A stretch of 64,000 nt of DNA from Cryptomeria japonica (GCF_030272615.1 NC_081408.1:309638450-309702449); one strand, 5' to 3'; positions 21,408 through 34,735 are shown, numbered from the stretch's first letter. The notes: generated by a model from the sequence alone, not told the origin. Numbers and translations are program-made.

Positions 21408-22863
21408 TGATAGCTCTGATACTAATTGTTAAGTACAGATGCCAAGCTGACAAGATGAGAGGGGGGGGTGAATCATACAAACTTAATCTTCCATAAAATC
21501 AACAGATTCAACCTCAGTAGCTTTAACAGATATAAGTAACCAAAACTGTAAAACATGCAAACTCATAAATAGAAAACATCACAACAAATTTAACACCAGA
21601 TTTAACATGGAAACCCAAATAGGGAAAAACCACTGTGGGATTTTGGACCCACTAAGAAATATACTCTTCTAGAGTATGCTCGGTTAAAAGCAAATCCTGT
21701 TAAAGATTACAAACACATTGCTAGATGTGACCTGGTTAAGGGATTTCCCTTAGATCTTGATCTTCACCTTGTTAGAAGTGACCTTGTTAAAGGGTTTCAA
21801 ACACTCAATCAGAATGTCACCTTGCTAGAGGGTTTTGCAAATAAGACTGTTAAGTCCACTCGGTTAAGAGATTTTCTATCACTTCACAAAATAACAGTAA
21901 TAAAAGCATATATGCAACTTTGCATCTAAAATGCTAAAGCGGATTCTTATTTGCTCAATACAATCTAGTCATAGGACTTATCTTGTCCCTCTACTGGGCT
22001 CTATACTTTGTTAATCAAATAGGTCTTCAAGCTTCTGTGCTCAGTAATCACTATGTAGCATCCTTGTGCTTACACTTGCCCACATACATTGTTTATCAAC
22101 AGTTCCTTATTTATAAACAATTTGCTAATCGCTTAATCTCCTTGATCACATATCCCATGATCAATCATAGCCATTAGATATTCAAACTTGACCAGGTTCA
22201 ATGTATCCTTTGATCTGAGAATGTTTTACCTCACCTTGGAACTTGCATACATTTCTTGGAACTTTTGCTAAGGTATTGCGGTTCAATCTAAGCTGTAGAT
22301 CTTTCTACCGATCTTCCATTGCCATAGATTCTTCATGCATGACATACCAATCATTTAATCAATTCCAGCTCATCAGCTTCCTCCATTAAATAATGCTTTT
22401 AATCATTTAACGCATTCTGTTATAGCTCGGTTGCAACTCGGTAAATACTAAACTTCACTCGGTAGACATTCCACCTTCATTAACCGATAGCGATAACCTT
22501 AGGGTTTATCGACTAGGTTCTTTGCTCGGTAACATAATATAGTATTAACCTTACAATCAACAACATATGTTGGATATCAAAATAATATAAACATCATGGT
22601 CTCATCATTATCTAACTCGGTAATAGTTGCCCATTGAATAACTTATTTCTCCCCTTATTCATCACAATATTTCTATGTCTTTTACCAACATCTTTATACT
22701 CATCAAATCACACTTCTCAAGATATGGCAACATCATACTAAATTAGAAAATCAATTTCTTGACATCAATGACAAAATAATAATATTAAGACAGTAAACAT
22801 CCTTAATCAGTTATATCCATAATCATCAACAACCTTCTCAATATCCTTATTGAAATGCCAACA
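21408..22863 (-). repeat. Copia-B 3' LTR (1456 bp)
   Basis: On the plus strand it runs from TGATAGCTCTGATACTAAT through TGTTAAGTACAG to AAATGCCAACA. Both LTRs begin with the same 19 bases before TGTTAAG, so those bases belong to the LTR, and they resemble the primer-binding site. The LTR has a run of eight G near 21463 and many CTCGGT words. Confidence 0.88.
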
Positions 22864-23110
22864 ATCTCCCCCTTTGGCATTGATGGTAAAACCAATTGAT
22901 TTGACCTAATTGATTCAGATTGCTGTGAGATTCTGAAATGCTCTCCCCATATCATCAGACTTCTCCCCCATACAATAGTCTTCTCCCCCTTTGACAATAA
23001 TGCCAAAAAGTAAAAGAGCTAAAACTCCCCCTATCATCAGACTTCTCCCCCTTACAATAGTCTTCTCCCCCTTGACAATAATGCCAAAAAGTAAAAGAGC
23101 TAAAACATGA
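22864..23110 (-). promoter_or_regulatory. Copia-B polypurine tract and reiterated purine runs
   Basis: The polypurine tract is at 22864-22880 (minus strand GCCAAAGGGGGAGAT, directly before the LTR start TGTTGGCATTTC). Next to it, 22960-23110 contains further GGGGGAGAA blocks and a tandem duplication of about 70 bases (around 22966-23036 and 23037-23108) that includes GGGGGAGAAG and a GGCATTATTGTCAA segment. Confidence 0.75.
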
Positions 23111-23324
23111 TTTCTGCTGCTGCGAAGTGAATTCCTTGCTGTTATGTGTCAACTCAGTCTCGGTCAGAGCATTATGTCTTCAATTCCTGTTCCCTATTTT
23201 TGTTTCCTGCACACCTTTATAAAACATCCTAAAGTGTGTAAATCAGCATCAACTCCTAAAAGATATTCTTTAGAGTCATCAAATTGATGCATCAACCCCT
23301 AACTTACTTCTAAGATACTAAAAA

Positions 23325-24830
23325 GTGTCCCTTCGTAATGGCTTGGTGAAGATATCTGCTATTTATTCCTTTGTGCTAACATACTCCAACACCATTTTCT
23401 TCTCTTGAACTTCTTCTCTAAGATAATGATATTTGATAGAGATGTGCTTTGTCTTAGAGTGCATAACAGGATTCTTTGAAATGTTAATGGCACTAGTATT
23501 GTCATAGAATATAGTTACTAGCTCAGTAACTTTCTTATTTATACCTTCCAATAGTTGTTTGATCCATGGTATATTGGTACAATTCAATGCTGCAGCAACA
23601 TATTTGGCTTTTGTTGTTGACTGTGAAACACATTCTTGTTTCTTGCTAAGCCAACTCACTAGTCTTTCTCCTAAAAAGAAAGCTCCTCCACTTGTGCTTT
23701 TCCTGTCATCTATGTTGCTTGCCCAATCAGCTTCAATATAAACTTTTAAATCAAAATCATTTCTCTTGTCATATACTAAGCCATAATCTTCAGTGCCTTT
23801 CAAGTATCTGATAATTCTCTTGATTGTTGTCATGTGTGTTTCCTTGGGATCTACATAAAATCTTGCAACTATACCTACTGCATGTGCTATATCCGGTCTG
23901 CTGTGAACAACATATTGTAGCTTTCCAATCATGGATCGGTAAAGTATCTCATCAATAGATGTAGATTCATCATTCTTTGATAATTTACAGCTGGTAGTCA
24001 TAGGAGTACTTACTGGTTTTGAGTCCTCCATTCCAAATTTCTTTAAGATTTCCTTTATGTACTTGGATTGAGTAATGAAAATCTCATCTTTCATTTGTAG
24101 TATCTGTAAACCTATAAAATACTTTATCTCACCGATTAATGACATCTCAAATTCTTTTCTCATTTCATTTCCAAAGTTCTTGCATAAGGAGTCATTTCCA
24201 CAAAAGATGATATCATCAACAAATATGGCTGAGATCAGTATTCCATTTTCATCATTCTTCATGTACATATTGTTGTTTTCACTTGTTCTTATAAAACCAA
24301 TCTTCATCAAATAAGAGTGCAATCTCTCATACCATGCTCTAGGTGCTTGTTTCAAACCATATAATGCTTTGTTCAATTTACATACCTGATCTTTATTCTT
24401 ATCTTCAACAAATCCTTCAGGTTGTTCAATATAAACTTCTTCTTCTAATATACCATTCAGAAATATAGATTTGACATCCATTTGATATACTTTGAAAATT
24501 TTGAAAGCAGCATATGCCAACAATGTTGTTACTCCTTCAAGTCTTACCACAGGTGCAAAAGTCTCACCATAATCAATTCGCTCTTCTTGAGCATATCCTT
24601 TGCAAACTAGTCTTGCTTTATTTCGAATAACCTCACCTTTTTCATTCAGCTTGTTTCTGAAATTCCACTTTGTACTGATTACATTTTTGTCCTTCAGTCT
24701 TGGGACTAGTGTCCATGTGTCATTCTTCTTGATTTGATCAATCTCTTCTATCATGGCATTTATCCAATCTTCACTATTAAATGCCTCTTTCACTATCCTT
24801 GGTTCAAATTCAGATATCAGACATGTATTC
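23325..24830 (-). pseudogene. Copia-B reverse transcriptase and RNase H
   Basis: Open for 476 codons from 24793 to 23363. RT blocks include [64 protein letters not shown] and the catalytic FVDDIIF (YVDD in most relatives). RNase H blocks include [19 protein letters not shown], where the expected first Asp (usually YTDADWAG) is Glu-Ala-Asp, then KYVAAALNC and [13 protein letters not shown] after STKE precedes the usual end IADIFTKPL. The copy is nearly intact but has lost function through upstream stops. Confidence 0.92.
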
Positions 24831-26430
24831 TATCTCAGTTTGTTTCTTGTCATCACTGGATCATCCTTATCTCCTATAATCTGACTTGATGCATGATTCC
24901 TTCTGACATACTTGGCTAACATAGGCTCGGTAGGCTCTGTATGATCTTCTTCATCACTCAGTAACCAAACATTCTCTTCATTCCCTTCAACAGTTTTCTC
25001 AGTAGGACTTCTCGGTTGAACATATACAAATCCTTCATAATCTTCTGGTTCTTTAGAATTTCCTTCATCATTTCTTTCTGCAAATTCATCAATTTTCACA
25101 TTTGCACTTTCTACTATTTTGTTAGAGGATTTGATCAGACATTTAAATGCTTTACTTCTAGAAGAATAACCAAGAAATGTTCCTTCTTCACTTTTCTGAT
25201 CAAACTTTCCATTTCTATCATCTTTGTGTACATAGCATCTACTTCCAAAGATTTTGAAATAACTTACATTAGGTTTCTTGTCATACTAGATTTCATATGG
25301 TGTCTTCAAGGTTCCTTTCTTCAGTTGTACTCGGTTCAGGGTGTAAACTGCAGTGCTGATTGCTTCTCTCCAAAATGTTTGAGGTACCTTCTTTTCTATC
25401 ATCAAGGTTTTTGCACAATCCACAATTGATCTATTTCTTCTCTTAGCTATCCCATTTTCCTATGGAGTTCTCGGTGCAGAGACTTATCTTTTTATACCAT
25501 GATCATTGCAAAATAAGTTAAACTCATTATAGGTAAACTCTCCTCCTCTATCTGATCTAAGACATTTCAGTTGCCTTCCTATTTCATTTTCAACTCTTAC
25601 CTTGTACCATTTAAACATTTGAAAAGCTTCTGATTTTTCCTTTAAAAATATTGCTGACATCATCCTTGAGTAATCATCCACAAATAATATGAAGTACTTA
25701 TCACCATAATAACTCTGAACTTTCATAGGACCACAAAGATTAGTGTGCACAAGATCTAAAATTTCCTTAGAAGTGTAGGACTTACTTGTAAAGCTTGATC
25801 TTGTCATCTTACCCATCTGGCATCCTCGACACATAGCATTCTTAGGTTTATCCAAACTCGGTAGACCTCTTACTTGGTGCTTCTTACTTATTTTGATCAA
25901 ATTATCAAAATTTACATGACAAAACCTTTTATGCCATAACCAGGTATCATCTATCTTTCCATAAAGACACTTATTCTGAGTTGATTCAAGGTGAAATGTG
26001 TTTCCTTTTGTTTGTGTCCCGGTAGCTGCTAACTTCCCATGCTTGTCATGAACTTTGACAATTCCTTTCTGAAACTCTATTCGGTATCCTATATTGTTTA
26101 GCTGTGCTACACTCAACAAATTATATTTCAAACCTTCAAACCAATAAACATCATTACATTTAGCATTGTCAAGAAGTGTTATAGATCCTTTACCTCTCAC
26201 TAGACATGGTTCATCATTACCAAATCTTACATAACCTCCATCATAATCTTCTAACATAACAAACTTGTGTTTATCACTTGTCATGTGATATGAGCATCCA
26301 CTATCTATGATCCAAGAATCATTAGTTTTTATGTGAGATATTAAAGATTTTTCTTCATACCTTTCTTCATCTGATCCATCTTTGATAGCCACATAAATAA
26401 CTTCCTTTGTATTAGTTTCATCTGATTTAT
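24830..26430 (-). pseudogene. Copia-B protease and integrase
   Basis: Protease: NDSWIIDSGCSYHMTSDKHK (D-S-G intact, about 26310-26260). Pre-integrase: WLWHKRFCHVNFDNL and MCRGCQMGKM, the HHCC finger. Integrase core: LVHTNLCGPMKVQSYYGDKY, FVDDYSRMM and LKCLRSDRGGEFTYNEF, ending at a stop at 25484 after HGIKR. The frame then continues through further stops (GIAKRRNRSIVDCAKTLM, then a linker open at 25099-24830). The usual integrase Asp-Asp-Glu spacing is visible, though the Glu-bearing segment is preceded by a stop. Confidence 0.9.
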
Positions 26431-26454
26431 CATCATTGGATTCCTCATCAGCTA

Positions 26455-27480
26455 TTAGACATGTCTTTTTGTCTCTTCTTCTAAGTCTCGGTGTCCTTTG
26501 TAATGATTATTTTTCTGTCTATCATCTCGATAATCTCTCTTTTCACTGGATTCTTTGTCAGGGAAATTAGAAGCCATATATCCTATTCTATCACAGTTAA
26601 AAGATTTCAAAGGCAACTTTCCTTTGTACTTACCTTTTCCTCTCGGTAGCCTTCTGGCTAATAGTGCTTCACACTCTTCTTGCTTTTTGATTTCTTCATA
26701 AAGTTTGTGTACCTCCTCCATGTTTTTGCGAAATCTTTCACTTGCTCCACTATGATTCCCTTTAGAGTACTTATACTTTCTATCATTGTAATCATCAGAT
26801 TCATCAAGATGAAAAGAACTAAATGCAGACTCAATTTTATTTACCGAAGACCCACTATTATCAAAGTTACTTAACTCAAATGCATGTAGCTTACCAATAG
26901 TAGCATCCAAAGAAACTGGCATATTGGGTACAAACCTCAATTCATTGATTGCAGAGACTTAGATTGCATAAGTTGGTAGAAGGGTTCTTAATAACTTACT
27001 TGTGACATCCTTCTCTTCAATGGTTCCTCCTGCTCCTTTGATTTGATTGACAATCTCCTTTAACCTTGTACTGTACTGGGTTATGTTCTCACCTTCATTC
27101 ATTCTCATGTATTCAAGTTGTCCTCTTAGACTGTCCACTTTTTCTCTTTAAACATGTTCATCACCGCCATACACAGATATGAGCTTGTCCCACATTGCCT
27201 TGGCATCATTGTAGCCTTCTAGATCATTAAACTCTGAGTTGGTCAATGCAAATGTTATTTCAATCATTGCTTGAATATGTTCTTGCTTTGCCTTTATCTC
27301 TTCCATTGTCAATGGATAGGTGCTAGGTGTAATGAAATCATTCTCCAAATAATATACAACATATTCTCCAACTCCTGATAGGTGCAGCTTCATCCTTTTC
27401 TGTCATGTAGAGAAGATTGACTTGTTTAGCTTCGGTGCATCGCTCTTATAAATCTTTGGATCTTTTCCTCAAGTACCTTT
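26455..27480 (-). pseudogene. Copia-B gag
   Basis: The N-terminal part reads MKLHLSGVGEYVVYYLEND and AKAMWDKLISVYGGDEHV (27393-27148). After a stop the same frame gives the middle (MRMNEGENITQYSTRLKEI) and then MRFVPNMPVSLDATIGKLH to a Ser/Lys-rich end (26940-26455). The zinc knuckle FNCDRIGYMASNFPD has lost its first and last Cys. A one-base shift near 26460-26500 separates gag from pol. An upstream TGA (about 27405) sits where a Trp is expected. Gag would bind and package RNA. Confidence 0.85.
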
Positions 27481-27499
27481 GAACTTTTTCTTCCGGAGT

Positions 27500-27518
27500 C
27501 CAAAGCTCTGATACCAAT
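27500..27518 (-). promoter_or_regulatory. Copia-B primer-binding site
   Basis: On the minus strand ATTGGTATCAGAGCTTTGG directly follows the LTR. TGGTATCAGAGC matches initiator-methionine tRNA. The last 19 bases of the LTR are a diverged copy of the same sequence. Confidence 0.88.
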
Positions 27519-28532
27519 TGATAGCTCTAATACTAATTGTTAAGTACAGATGCCAAGCTAACAAGATGAGAGGGGGGGGTGAATCATACAAACTTAATCT
27601 TCCATAAAATCAACAGATTCAACCTCGATAGCTTTAACAAATATAAGTAACCAAATTTGTAAAATATGCAAACTCATAAACAGAAAACATCACAAAACAT
27701 TTAACACCAGATTTAACGTGGAAACCCAAATAGGGAAAAACCACTATGGGATTTCGGACCCACTAAGAAATATACTCTTCTAGAGTATGCTCGGTTAAAA
27801 GCAAATCCTATTAAAGATTACAAACACATTGCTAGATGTGACTCAGTTAAGAGATTTCCCTCAGATCTATTAGGATCTTCACCTTGTTAGAAGTGACCTT
27901 GTTAAAGGGTTTCAAACACTCAATCAGAATCTCACCTTGCTAGAGGGTTTTACAAATAAGACTATTAAGTCCACTTGGTTAAGAGATTTTCTGTCACTTT
28001 ACAAAATAATAGTAATAAAAATATATCTGCAACTTTGCACCTAAAATGCTAAAGCAGATTATTATTTGCTCAATAAAATCTAGTCATAGGACTTATTTTG
28101 TCCCTTAGCTGGGCTCTATACTCTATTAATCAAACAGGTCTTCAAGCTTCTGTGCTCGGTAATCACTATGTAGCATCTCTATGCTTACACTTGCCCACAT
28201 ACATTGTTTATCAAGAGTTCCTTATTTATAAACAATTTGCTAACCACTTAATCTCCTTGATCACATATCCCATGATCAATCATAGCCATCAAATCTTCAA
28301 ACTTGACCAGGTTCAATGTATCCTTCGATCTAAAAATGTTTTACCTCACCTTGGAACTTGCATACATTTCTTGGAACTTTTGCTAAGGTATTACGGTTCA
28401 ATCTAAGCTGTAGATCTTTCTGCTAATCTTCCATTGCAATAGATTCTTCATGCATGACATACCAATCATTTAATCAATTCCAGCTCATCAGCTTCCTTCA
28501 TTAAATAACACTTTTAATCATTTGATGCATTC
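27519..28532 (-). repeat. Copia-B 5' LTR, first part
   Basis: Collinear with 21408-22420 of the left LTR. Interrupted at CATTC (28528-28532) by Gypsy-C. Confidence 0.9.
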
Positions 28533-30254
28533 TGTAGTCACATAAATCTGTCCACTTAATTAAATGAATACTTAGTATTTATTTGATTATTTAACCATCA
28601 ATTAATGAATTAATTAAATTAATATTTAATTAATTCATCTTAACCCTCTTCTCCTATTAATTAAATAAATTATTCAATTTATTTGATTTAATTCACTTAA
28701 CCAAATTCAGACCATTAATTAAATAAATAAATCATATTTGTTTAATTAAATCTTCTCTCACATTTAAATAAATTAATATTTATTTAAATCCCCAAAATCC
28801 CACCTCTCACATTTAAATAAATTAACATTTATTTAAATCACCTTTATCCTCTACCCACTTGTATTTTCCTGCAAAAGCAAGTTGCACAACTATTTTAAAT
28901 AAATTATTTATTTAAAATCCTATTTATCCTCACCCACTTGAAACCTTTAATGGTTTCCCTTAAAGTATTCAAACTTGATGGCTTTAAAGTCTTCAAACTT
29001 GATGGCTTCCTTCTATAGTCTTCTTAAGACTTTAATGGTTTTCCTTAAAGTCTTCAAGCCTTTAATGGTTTCCCTCAAAGTCTTCAAGCATTTTAATGCT
29101 TTATCTTCATTTTTCTCATTTAAATAAATTAATATTTATTTGAATATTTATCCAAATGCAAATTACACCATTTAATTGAAATAAATGATTTTATTTTAAT
29201 TGAAAATACCAAAATTTCTCCCACTTGCATTTTCCTACAAAATCCACTTGCATACCTAAACCCCTTCTAGAATTTTCTAATCACTTCTAAATAACCTAAC
29301 CCCTTCTCTAAACTTTGTCACATTCCTAAGCAAAAGGGAAGTCACTTCTCAAACCCTCAAAGTCTTTGATAACCATTAAAGGCTTTCAACCTTCAACCAC
29401 TAAATGGCTCAAAGTCTTTAATAACCATTGAAGGCTTTCAACCTTCAACCACTTAATCCCCAAAGTCTCCAATAACCATTAATGGTTACCTCAAACCCTC
29501 CCACATGGTTAAAACATTTGTTTTGACTCAACCTCTACCCAACCCAAAGGTCTCATCAGGCCATTAATGCTTTGACCATGATTATCTCTTAAACATTTGC
29601 ACAAAGGTTTATCCTTGGATTAACTCTTAATCCAGTGGGTAATCTTAATTTGGACTTGACCCTTAGCCTCTAGATAACCATGAGGTTTTCTCAGGCCTTT
29701 AATGCCTCCAACCTCTTCTCTCAACCCAATCCTATGTTGACACTTGTCACCATTTTATTGGTGCCAATTGTGCACATGGATCCCCAACTTTCAAACTTGG
29801 CCCTTGATTAAACCATTCAATCTTAACCCTTCATTTCCCTATTTCTTCTATAAATAGAACCCTTCTCCTCAAGCAAAAAAAGAAGCATTAGAGTATTGTT
29901 GTTATACTGGCATTAGCATAGAGCTTTCTCATAGCATCACTATCTACACTTGCATAGCATTTGCTTATCATATTCAACTATCTTGAATCTCCATATGGCA
30001 TCCATGGCTAGTGCTAAAAGCTGAGAGCTACACTCATTTGGGACTTGGAGAGGAGAGGAACAAGGGAGGAGCAACTATGAGCATCTTGATTAGCTATTTT
30101 ATTCTATGTTTATATGCTTTCTATTTCATGCTTAATATCTCTCTTGATATGCCTGTTTAGGATAATCTTTTATTGTTAACACTAACGTTTGTTTCTTGTG
30201 CTCTTGTGTGTGTTGCCATCAAACAGATTTTCTAATCCTTTTTGTAGAGCATCA
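28533..30254 (+). repeat. Gypsy-C 5' LTR (1722 bp)
   Basis: It starts TGTAGTCACATAAATC and ends GAGCATCA. Promoter box TATAAATAG at 29849-29857. U3 contains many ATTTAAATAAATTAAT-type palindromes and repeated CTTTAATGGTTTCC words. Confidence 0.93.
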
Positions 30255-30256
30255 TT

Positions 30257-30274
30257 TGGTGAACCCGACGTGAA
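30257..30274 (+). promoter_or_regulatory. Gypsy-C primer-binding site
   Basis: TGGTGAACCCGACGTGAA lies two bases after the LTR. The same 18 bases follow the LTRs of D (48355) and E (58125). I cannot assign the tRNA with confidence. Confidence 0.85.
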
Positions 30275-32968
30275 TCCAAACAGCAAAAAGATCAACTTTT
30301 TTTTTTTAACATGTTTGAATGTTGAAAATGTCACACAGGTTGCGCTTTTGACACTGTTTTGGTGCGTTTGACATTATTTTGGCGCTATTCACCTTGTTTC
30401 AGTGCTTTTGCCTTCTCTGTCTTTCCCTTTCTTTTAGTGCGTTTGTGTTAAATAGTGCCTCTGTTCAAACGTAGACTAGCGCTATTGTAACAGAACGTTG
30501 TACAAGTCACCTTGTAACCAAAAAAAAAAAAAAAAAACCAAAAAAAAAATTAGGCTTGTAGAAGCCCACCAAATAGGCGGATTTTACTAACTATTTTTCT
30601 CTTTTGTGCAGATTTAAATTAGATTAAAAAGTAGATTTATATTTTTTACTAACTTGTTTTTAAAAATGAATTCACTTTTTATTTTGGTTTAAAATTAACT
30701 TCACATTTCAAATTTGGGCTTTTAAAAAAGAATCACACATTTGTTTGGGGCTCTTAAAAAGAATTTCATTGTTCTAAGGTAAAAAGAACCACAAACTTAT
30801 ACAAAACAACTTTATTTCTTGCAAGTTAGGAAACAAACTTCATTTTGGTGCTTAAAATCAACAAAACAAAATTTATTTTCTTGCATCAACTTAAAAGAAA
30901 TTTACAATCAACACTTTGTTTTGGGGGCAATCTAAAAAGAACAAGCCATTTTTCCTTCAAGCTCAAAAACAATTTTACTTCAAGCAAGATGTGTTTTCAA
31001 TTCAGTTGACTAGGATTTCAAAGTTCCTAGTTTACAAAATATTTTGCCTTTGAAGTTTAAAAAAACACCATGACTGTTGGAGCAACATCTCCAAATAGTT
31101 AGATCACATTGCAATGACACATTAAAAAGAACAAGTGTTTTTCGTGCTTGGCACACTTGTGCAAAGAGTTGGTCAAGTGGTCCTACTTCTAACACACACT
31201 ATCCTCTCCCTTGGCTTTCGTGGTCCTAGGTGCAAGAGAAAAGTGTTAGTAACACTCAAAATTTTATCTTTTTAAGAGAGGCCTGCCAAGGGATCGATAC
31301 TCTTGGGAATGACCTGGAGCGGTAAATCCTTCGAGCCGCTATAGAAATCAGGTGAGAGCGAAAGCTGTAGCCTTGGGTATAGCTGTTCCTACAGTGTAAC
31401 TGGCCGAAAGGACAAATGGACCCCACCACCAGTTACAAGGCTCTTAAGTGAGTCACTGCAGAATGAACTTATGTCCAAAAACATCGAACATGACTAAACA
31501 CCTTTTAGTAGTAGCCCACCCATTCTATTGATTGAGGATATTTGTGATATAATTTAGTGCAAGAGCATAGATGGTTTTGCTCCCAAGATACTCACCATAC
31601 ATATTTCCTTGAGTAGAAACATAGCTTTTTGAAAAGTCACTTGTGGCTTGATAAAAGTGGTGACTCCCCCATCATAGGGATCATCTATTTGTTATGCTCG
31701 TGCAAGACTTAGTATATCACATCCTTACCTGCCACGGTGGGATTCATAAGGTATGTAGTACCAAAGTCGAAGAAATATCAAGATGTGGGCTAAATTTATC
31801 ACAACTAGCCATTTGACCTTAGGGATAAAAAGTGTTTGAAATGTGTTCGTTTTAAAAACCAAGTGCAAATTGAGCCGACTTCAGGCTTTGGAAATACACC
31901 TTAAAATACATCTAAAGGAAGGGTCATATACAAGTCCAAGGATTGGGTTGATCTAGACCCATAATCATTTGTGCCTTTGGGGCAACATTCTTGTGTTTGT
32001 GTGCTTGCTTTGTTTTCTTGTCAAAGAAAAATCAGAAAATCACTTCCCAAAAACAAAGTATTCATCCAACCAAACATCTGTCAAAACAACCAAAAACATA
32101 AAAATCAAGGTACAAACAACAAAGAGTCAAATTTTATGACCATTCTTCACATCTTACGAAAGAAGAAGTGTCATCAGAATATCAACTTGAAAAGAAGACC
32201 ATTAAGCTCAAAGGCTTTGATCAAAAGGAGGAAATTCTTCTATATCAATCGACAAATCTTTGTCTCCCATAGAGTCTTTCTACATCGCATGCATCTATAC
32301 CTTCAAAGTAAAACAAATGAATTTGATTCAGAATCATTGAACCGCAGAGCTTTTATGCAATATAGAGCTCTGAGTTATCACAAAAATCAAGGAGGAAAGA
32401 TTAATCCCAACTTCTTCCCAAACGTCTGCATCACCTACAACACAGCTCAAGAAATACCTCCAACACCTGAAAGGGAAGAGGTAGAGTTTGTCCCATTTGT
32501 GACGCAAAGTTTTTATTGAAGTTGAAAAGATTTTCATCCATCATCTCACTCATACATCATCACTTCATCATCAATCCGTCCCAACTCTCAAAATAGTAAG
32601 AGGTTCTTGTCCCAAGTTCTCTTTTAGATATTGCTTGAAATCAAACACATCACTTCAATTTTTAGATTGTTTCTACATCTAGGATAAGCTCATCCTAAGA
32701 GACACATCTACGCAGGTTAAAACTAGTTCATGAGTGAATCCTCTCATTACTAGGTAGTTAAATCTATAACACATCTCAGATTTCTCTACACCTTATCACA
32801 TCAAAACTTATCAAACAAACAAGCAATTCAAAGAAGGAATTTTGGCTACATCCACCTTAAAGGTGCTAGAGATCCATGTGCAACACAATTCACCAACCAT
32901 CAATCTCTCATTTCAACAAAAACTCATCATCATTTTCACACAACTTCAACAAAAAGATTATAAACAAA
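30275..32968 (+). other. Gypsy-C untranslated leader
   Basis: It contains a GTGCGTTTG/GCGCTTTTG repeat cluster (about 30335-30490) that resembles the Gypsy-1 leader repeat, an A-run (30520-30549), and a GC-richer block (31261-31470, with GAGAGCGAAAGCTGTAGCC). The rest is AT-rich. A 182-codon open frame at 31971-32519 has no recognisable domain. Confidence 0.65.
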
Positions 32969-34735
32969 ATGGCCCAAACCCGATCACAGTCCAGGCAATG
33001 AGAAATAGAAAGGGAAGAAGAAGAAGAGGAAAATCTCAATGAATTTCAAGAAGCACTTGGAGGAAATGCAGATGACGAAAACCCAAGTACTCCCACTCCT
33101 GCAACAATAGAAAGGGCTCAGCATAACCCTCTCTTTAACAGACTTTTTGACAAAATACTCAGGAGCAATGCGGATGCTCACTTCTTAATACTCGCTCAAG
33201 AAGGAGCAAAACTCCCCTCTGACTTTGATCTTGCCCAATTAAGACAAGCATCAGAAAGACAAAGTCACCATGAAGAGGAAAGAGGTAGAGATCCCATCAT
33301 ATATAACATTCCTCGAGGTAACCCACCACCTCCTCCTCCAAATGAAATGGAAATGTTGTGGCAACAAGTCGAGACTCTCGCCCAACAGCTTCATAGTGGT
33401 GTCAAGATTAACCAATTCTCACTCAATGACATTTGTCCCTATCCTTTTGATAGGAATCTTTACATGCCACCATTTCCATGAGGATTCGAAACACCCAAAT
33501 TCAAAAAATATAGAGGAAAGGGAGATCCTCGTGATCATGTCAGAGAATTTCATTTCACTTGTCTTGAAGTGGCATATGAAGACACCTACCTAATGCGCCT
33601 TTTTCCCCAAAGCTTGGGAGGAACAACCACATCATGGTTTTCCTGACTACCAGGTGGCATTAGAACATTTGAGGAACTCATCTAGAAGTTCCTAGCTCAT
33701 TACTCTCATAACATTGAACGCGATGTCACCATGGCTGATCTATGCAACACCAAACAAAAACTAGGTGAACAATTCTCAGTTTTCCTGCAACGATGGCGTC
33801 AAATGTCTAGCAGACATTCTCTTCAGTTACCTGAACGAGAACTAGTGGAAATATTCATTTCCAACTTAAACGAAGAAATGGAATTTCACCTGGATGTCAA
33901 AGACACAGACTCTTTTAATGATATGATCACCAAGGGTTTAAAATGTGAACGAGCACTCATCAAGAAAGGACTCATAAAAATATTTAACGAACCAAAAGAT
34001 GGTCCTCGCCCACGCTTCAACACCGATAAACCAAACTTTTGGAATAAAAACAAGAATATTGTCAATGACGGGGTTGTGGATGCCCGGAATATCCAAAATG
34101 CACAACCTGTGGTTCGGTTTGCAGGACAAAATCCTCCACCTCAAAACAACACAAATGTTCCTTCTAATCAAGGTCACATCACATCTCATGATGAACCTAG
34201 ACCTTGTCAGCAAAAACAGAAACGCACATACACTCCCTTAGGGGAACCCATTGAAACAGTATTGCGACAACTCATTTCTCAAAATTTGGTCACTCTACCT
34301 AAACTATCAAACTATGAGCCTCAGGTCAAACCGGCATGGTGGAGGGATATTGAACACTGTGAATTCCATCAAGGAAGAGGGCACAAGACAAGTAATTGTC
34401 ACTAATTGAAAGATCTCATTTAGGATCTTATTGATCGAGGAGAAATTGAAATTGAAGGACATGACCCAAAAACAACCAATAATGATCATTTGATGTTCAA
34501 AAATCCACTTCCATCACAAGATCAAAGGGATCCTTCCACTTCCAGGCGAGGCACTGATACCACTGATTATACACAGGCTGCGTATAATTACACTGTAAAT
34601 CATCTGTATGATGCCAATGAACAAGTTGCAACCATAACCTTCAAAAATCCCAACTCAAATTGCAATGTTGTTACACGTCGTGGCAAAGTTACCATCAAGG
34701 CAGCTCCACAAGGCACCACCTCCATCCCAAAGTAG
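32969..34735 (+). pseudogene. Gypsy-C gag
   Basis: ATG at 32969 (MAQTRSQSRQ) is followed by a TGA at 32999, and the same frame continues throughout. The middle reads LFDKILRSNADAHFLILAQEG and MEMLWQQVETLAQQLHSG. The Gag domain runs KYRGKGDPRDHVREFHFTC through FLQRWRQMSSRHSLQLPE to about 33950. The knuckle is CEFHQGRGHKTSNC (C-x2-H-x4-H-x4-C, about 34357-34400). Stops in this part are at 32999, 33479, 33644, 33683, 34403, 34421 and 34733. At 34421 Gypsy-1 has Gln, so that stop is CAG to TAG. Confidence 0.9.

Noticed and set aside
21427-21431. Copia-B LTR start at TGTTAAG, by analogy with Copia-A.
   Set aside because: The 19 bases before it are present at both LTRs, and only a start at TGATAG (21408) gives a near-matching target duplication (CCTTG and CCTTA).
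28533-29300. AT-rich paired TAAATAAA/TTTATTTA blocks considered as MITEs or a matrix attachment region.
   Set aside because: They are inside both Gypsy-C LTRs and recur in the Gypsy-1 LTR, so they belong to the LTR. No terminal inverted repeat or target duplication of a MITE was seen.
31971-32519. A 182-codon open frame in the Gypsy-C leader, which could be an extra ORF before gag as in Ogre elements.
   Set aside because: No domain or repeat is recognisable, and I see no counterpart in the Gypsy-1 leader. It stays possible, but I cannot support it as a gene.
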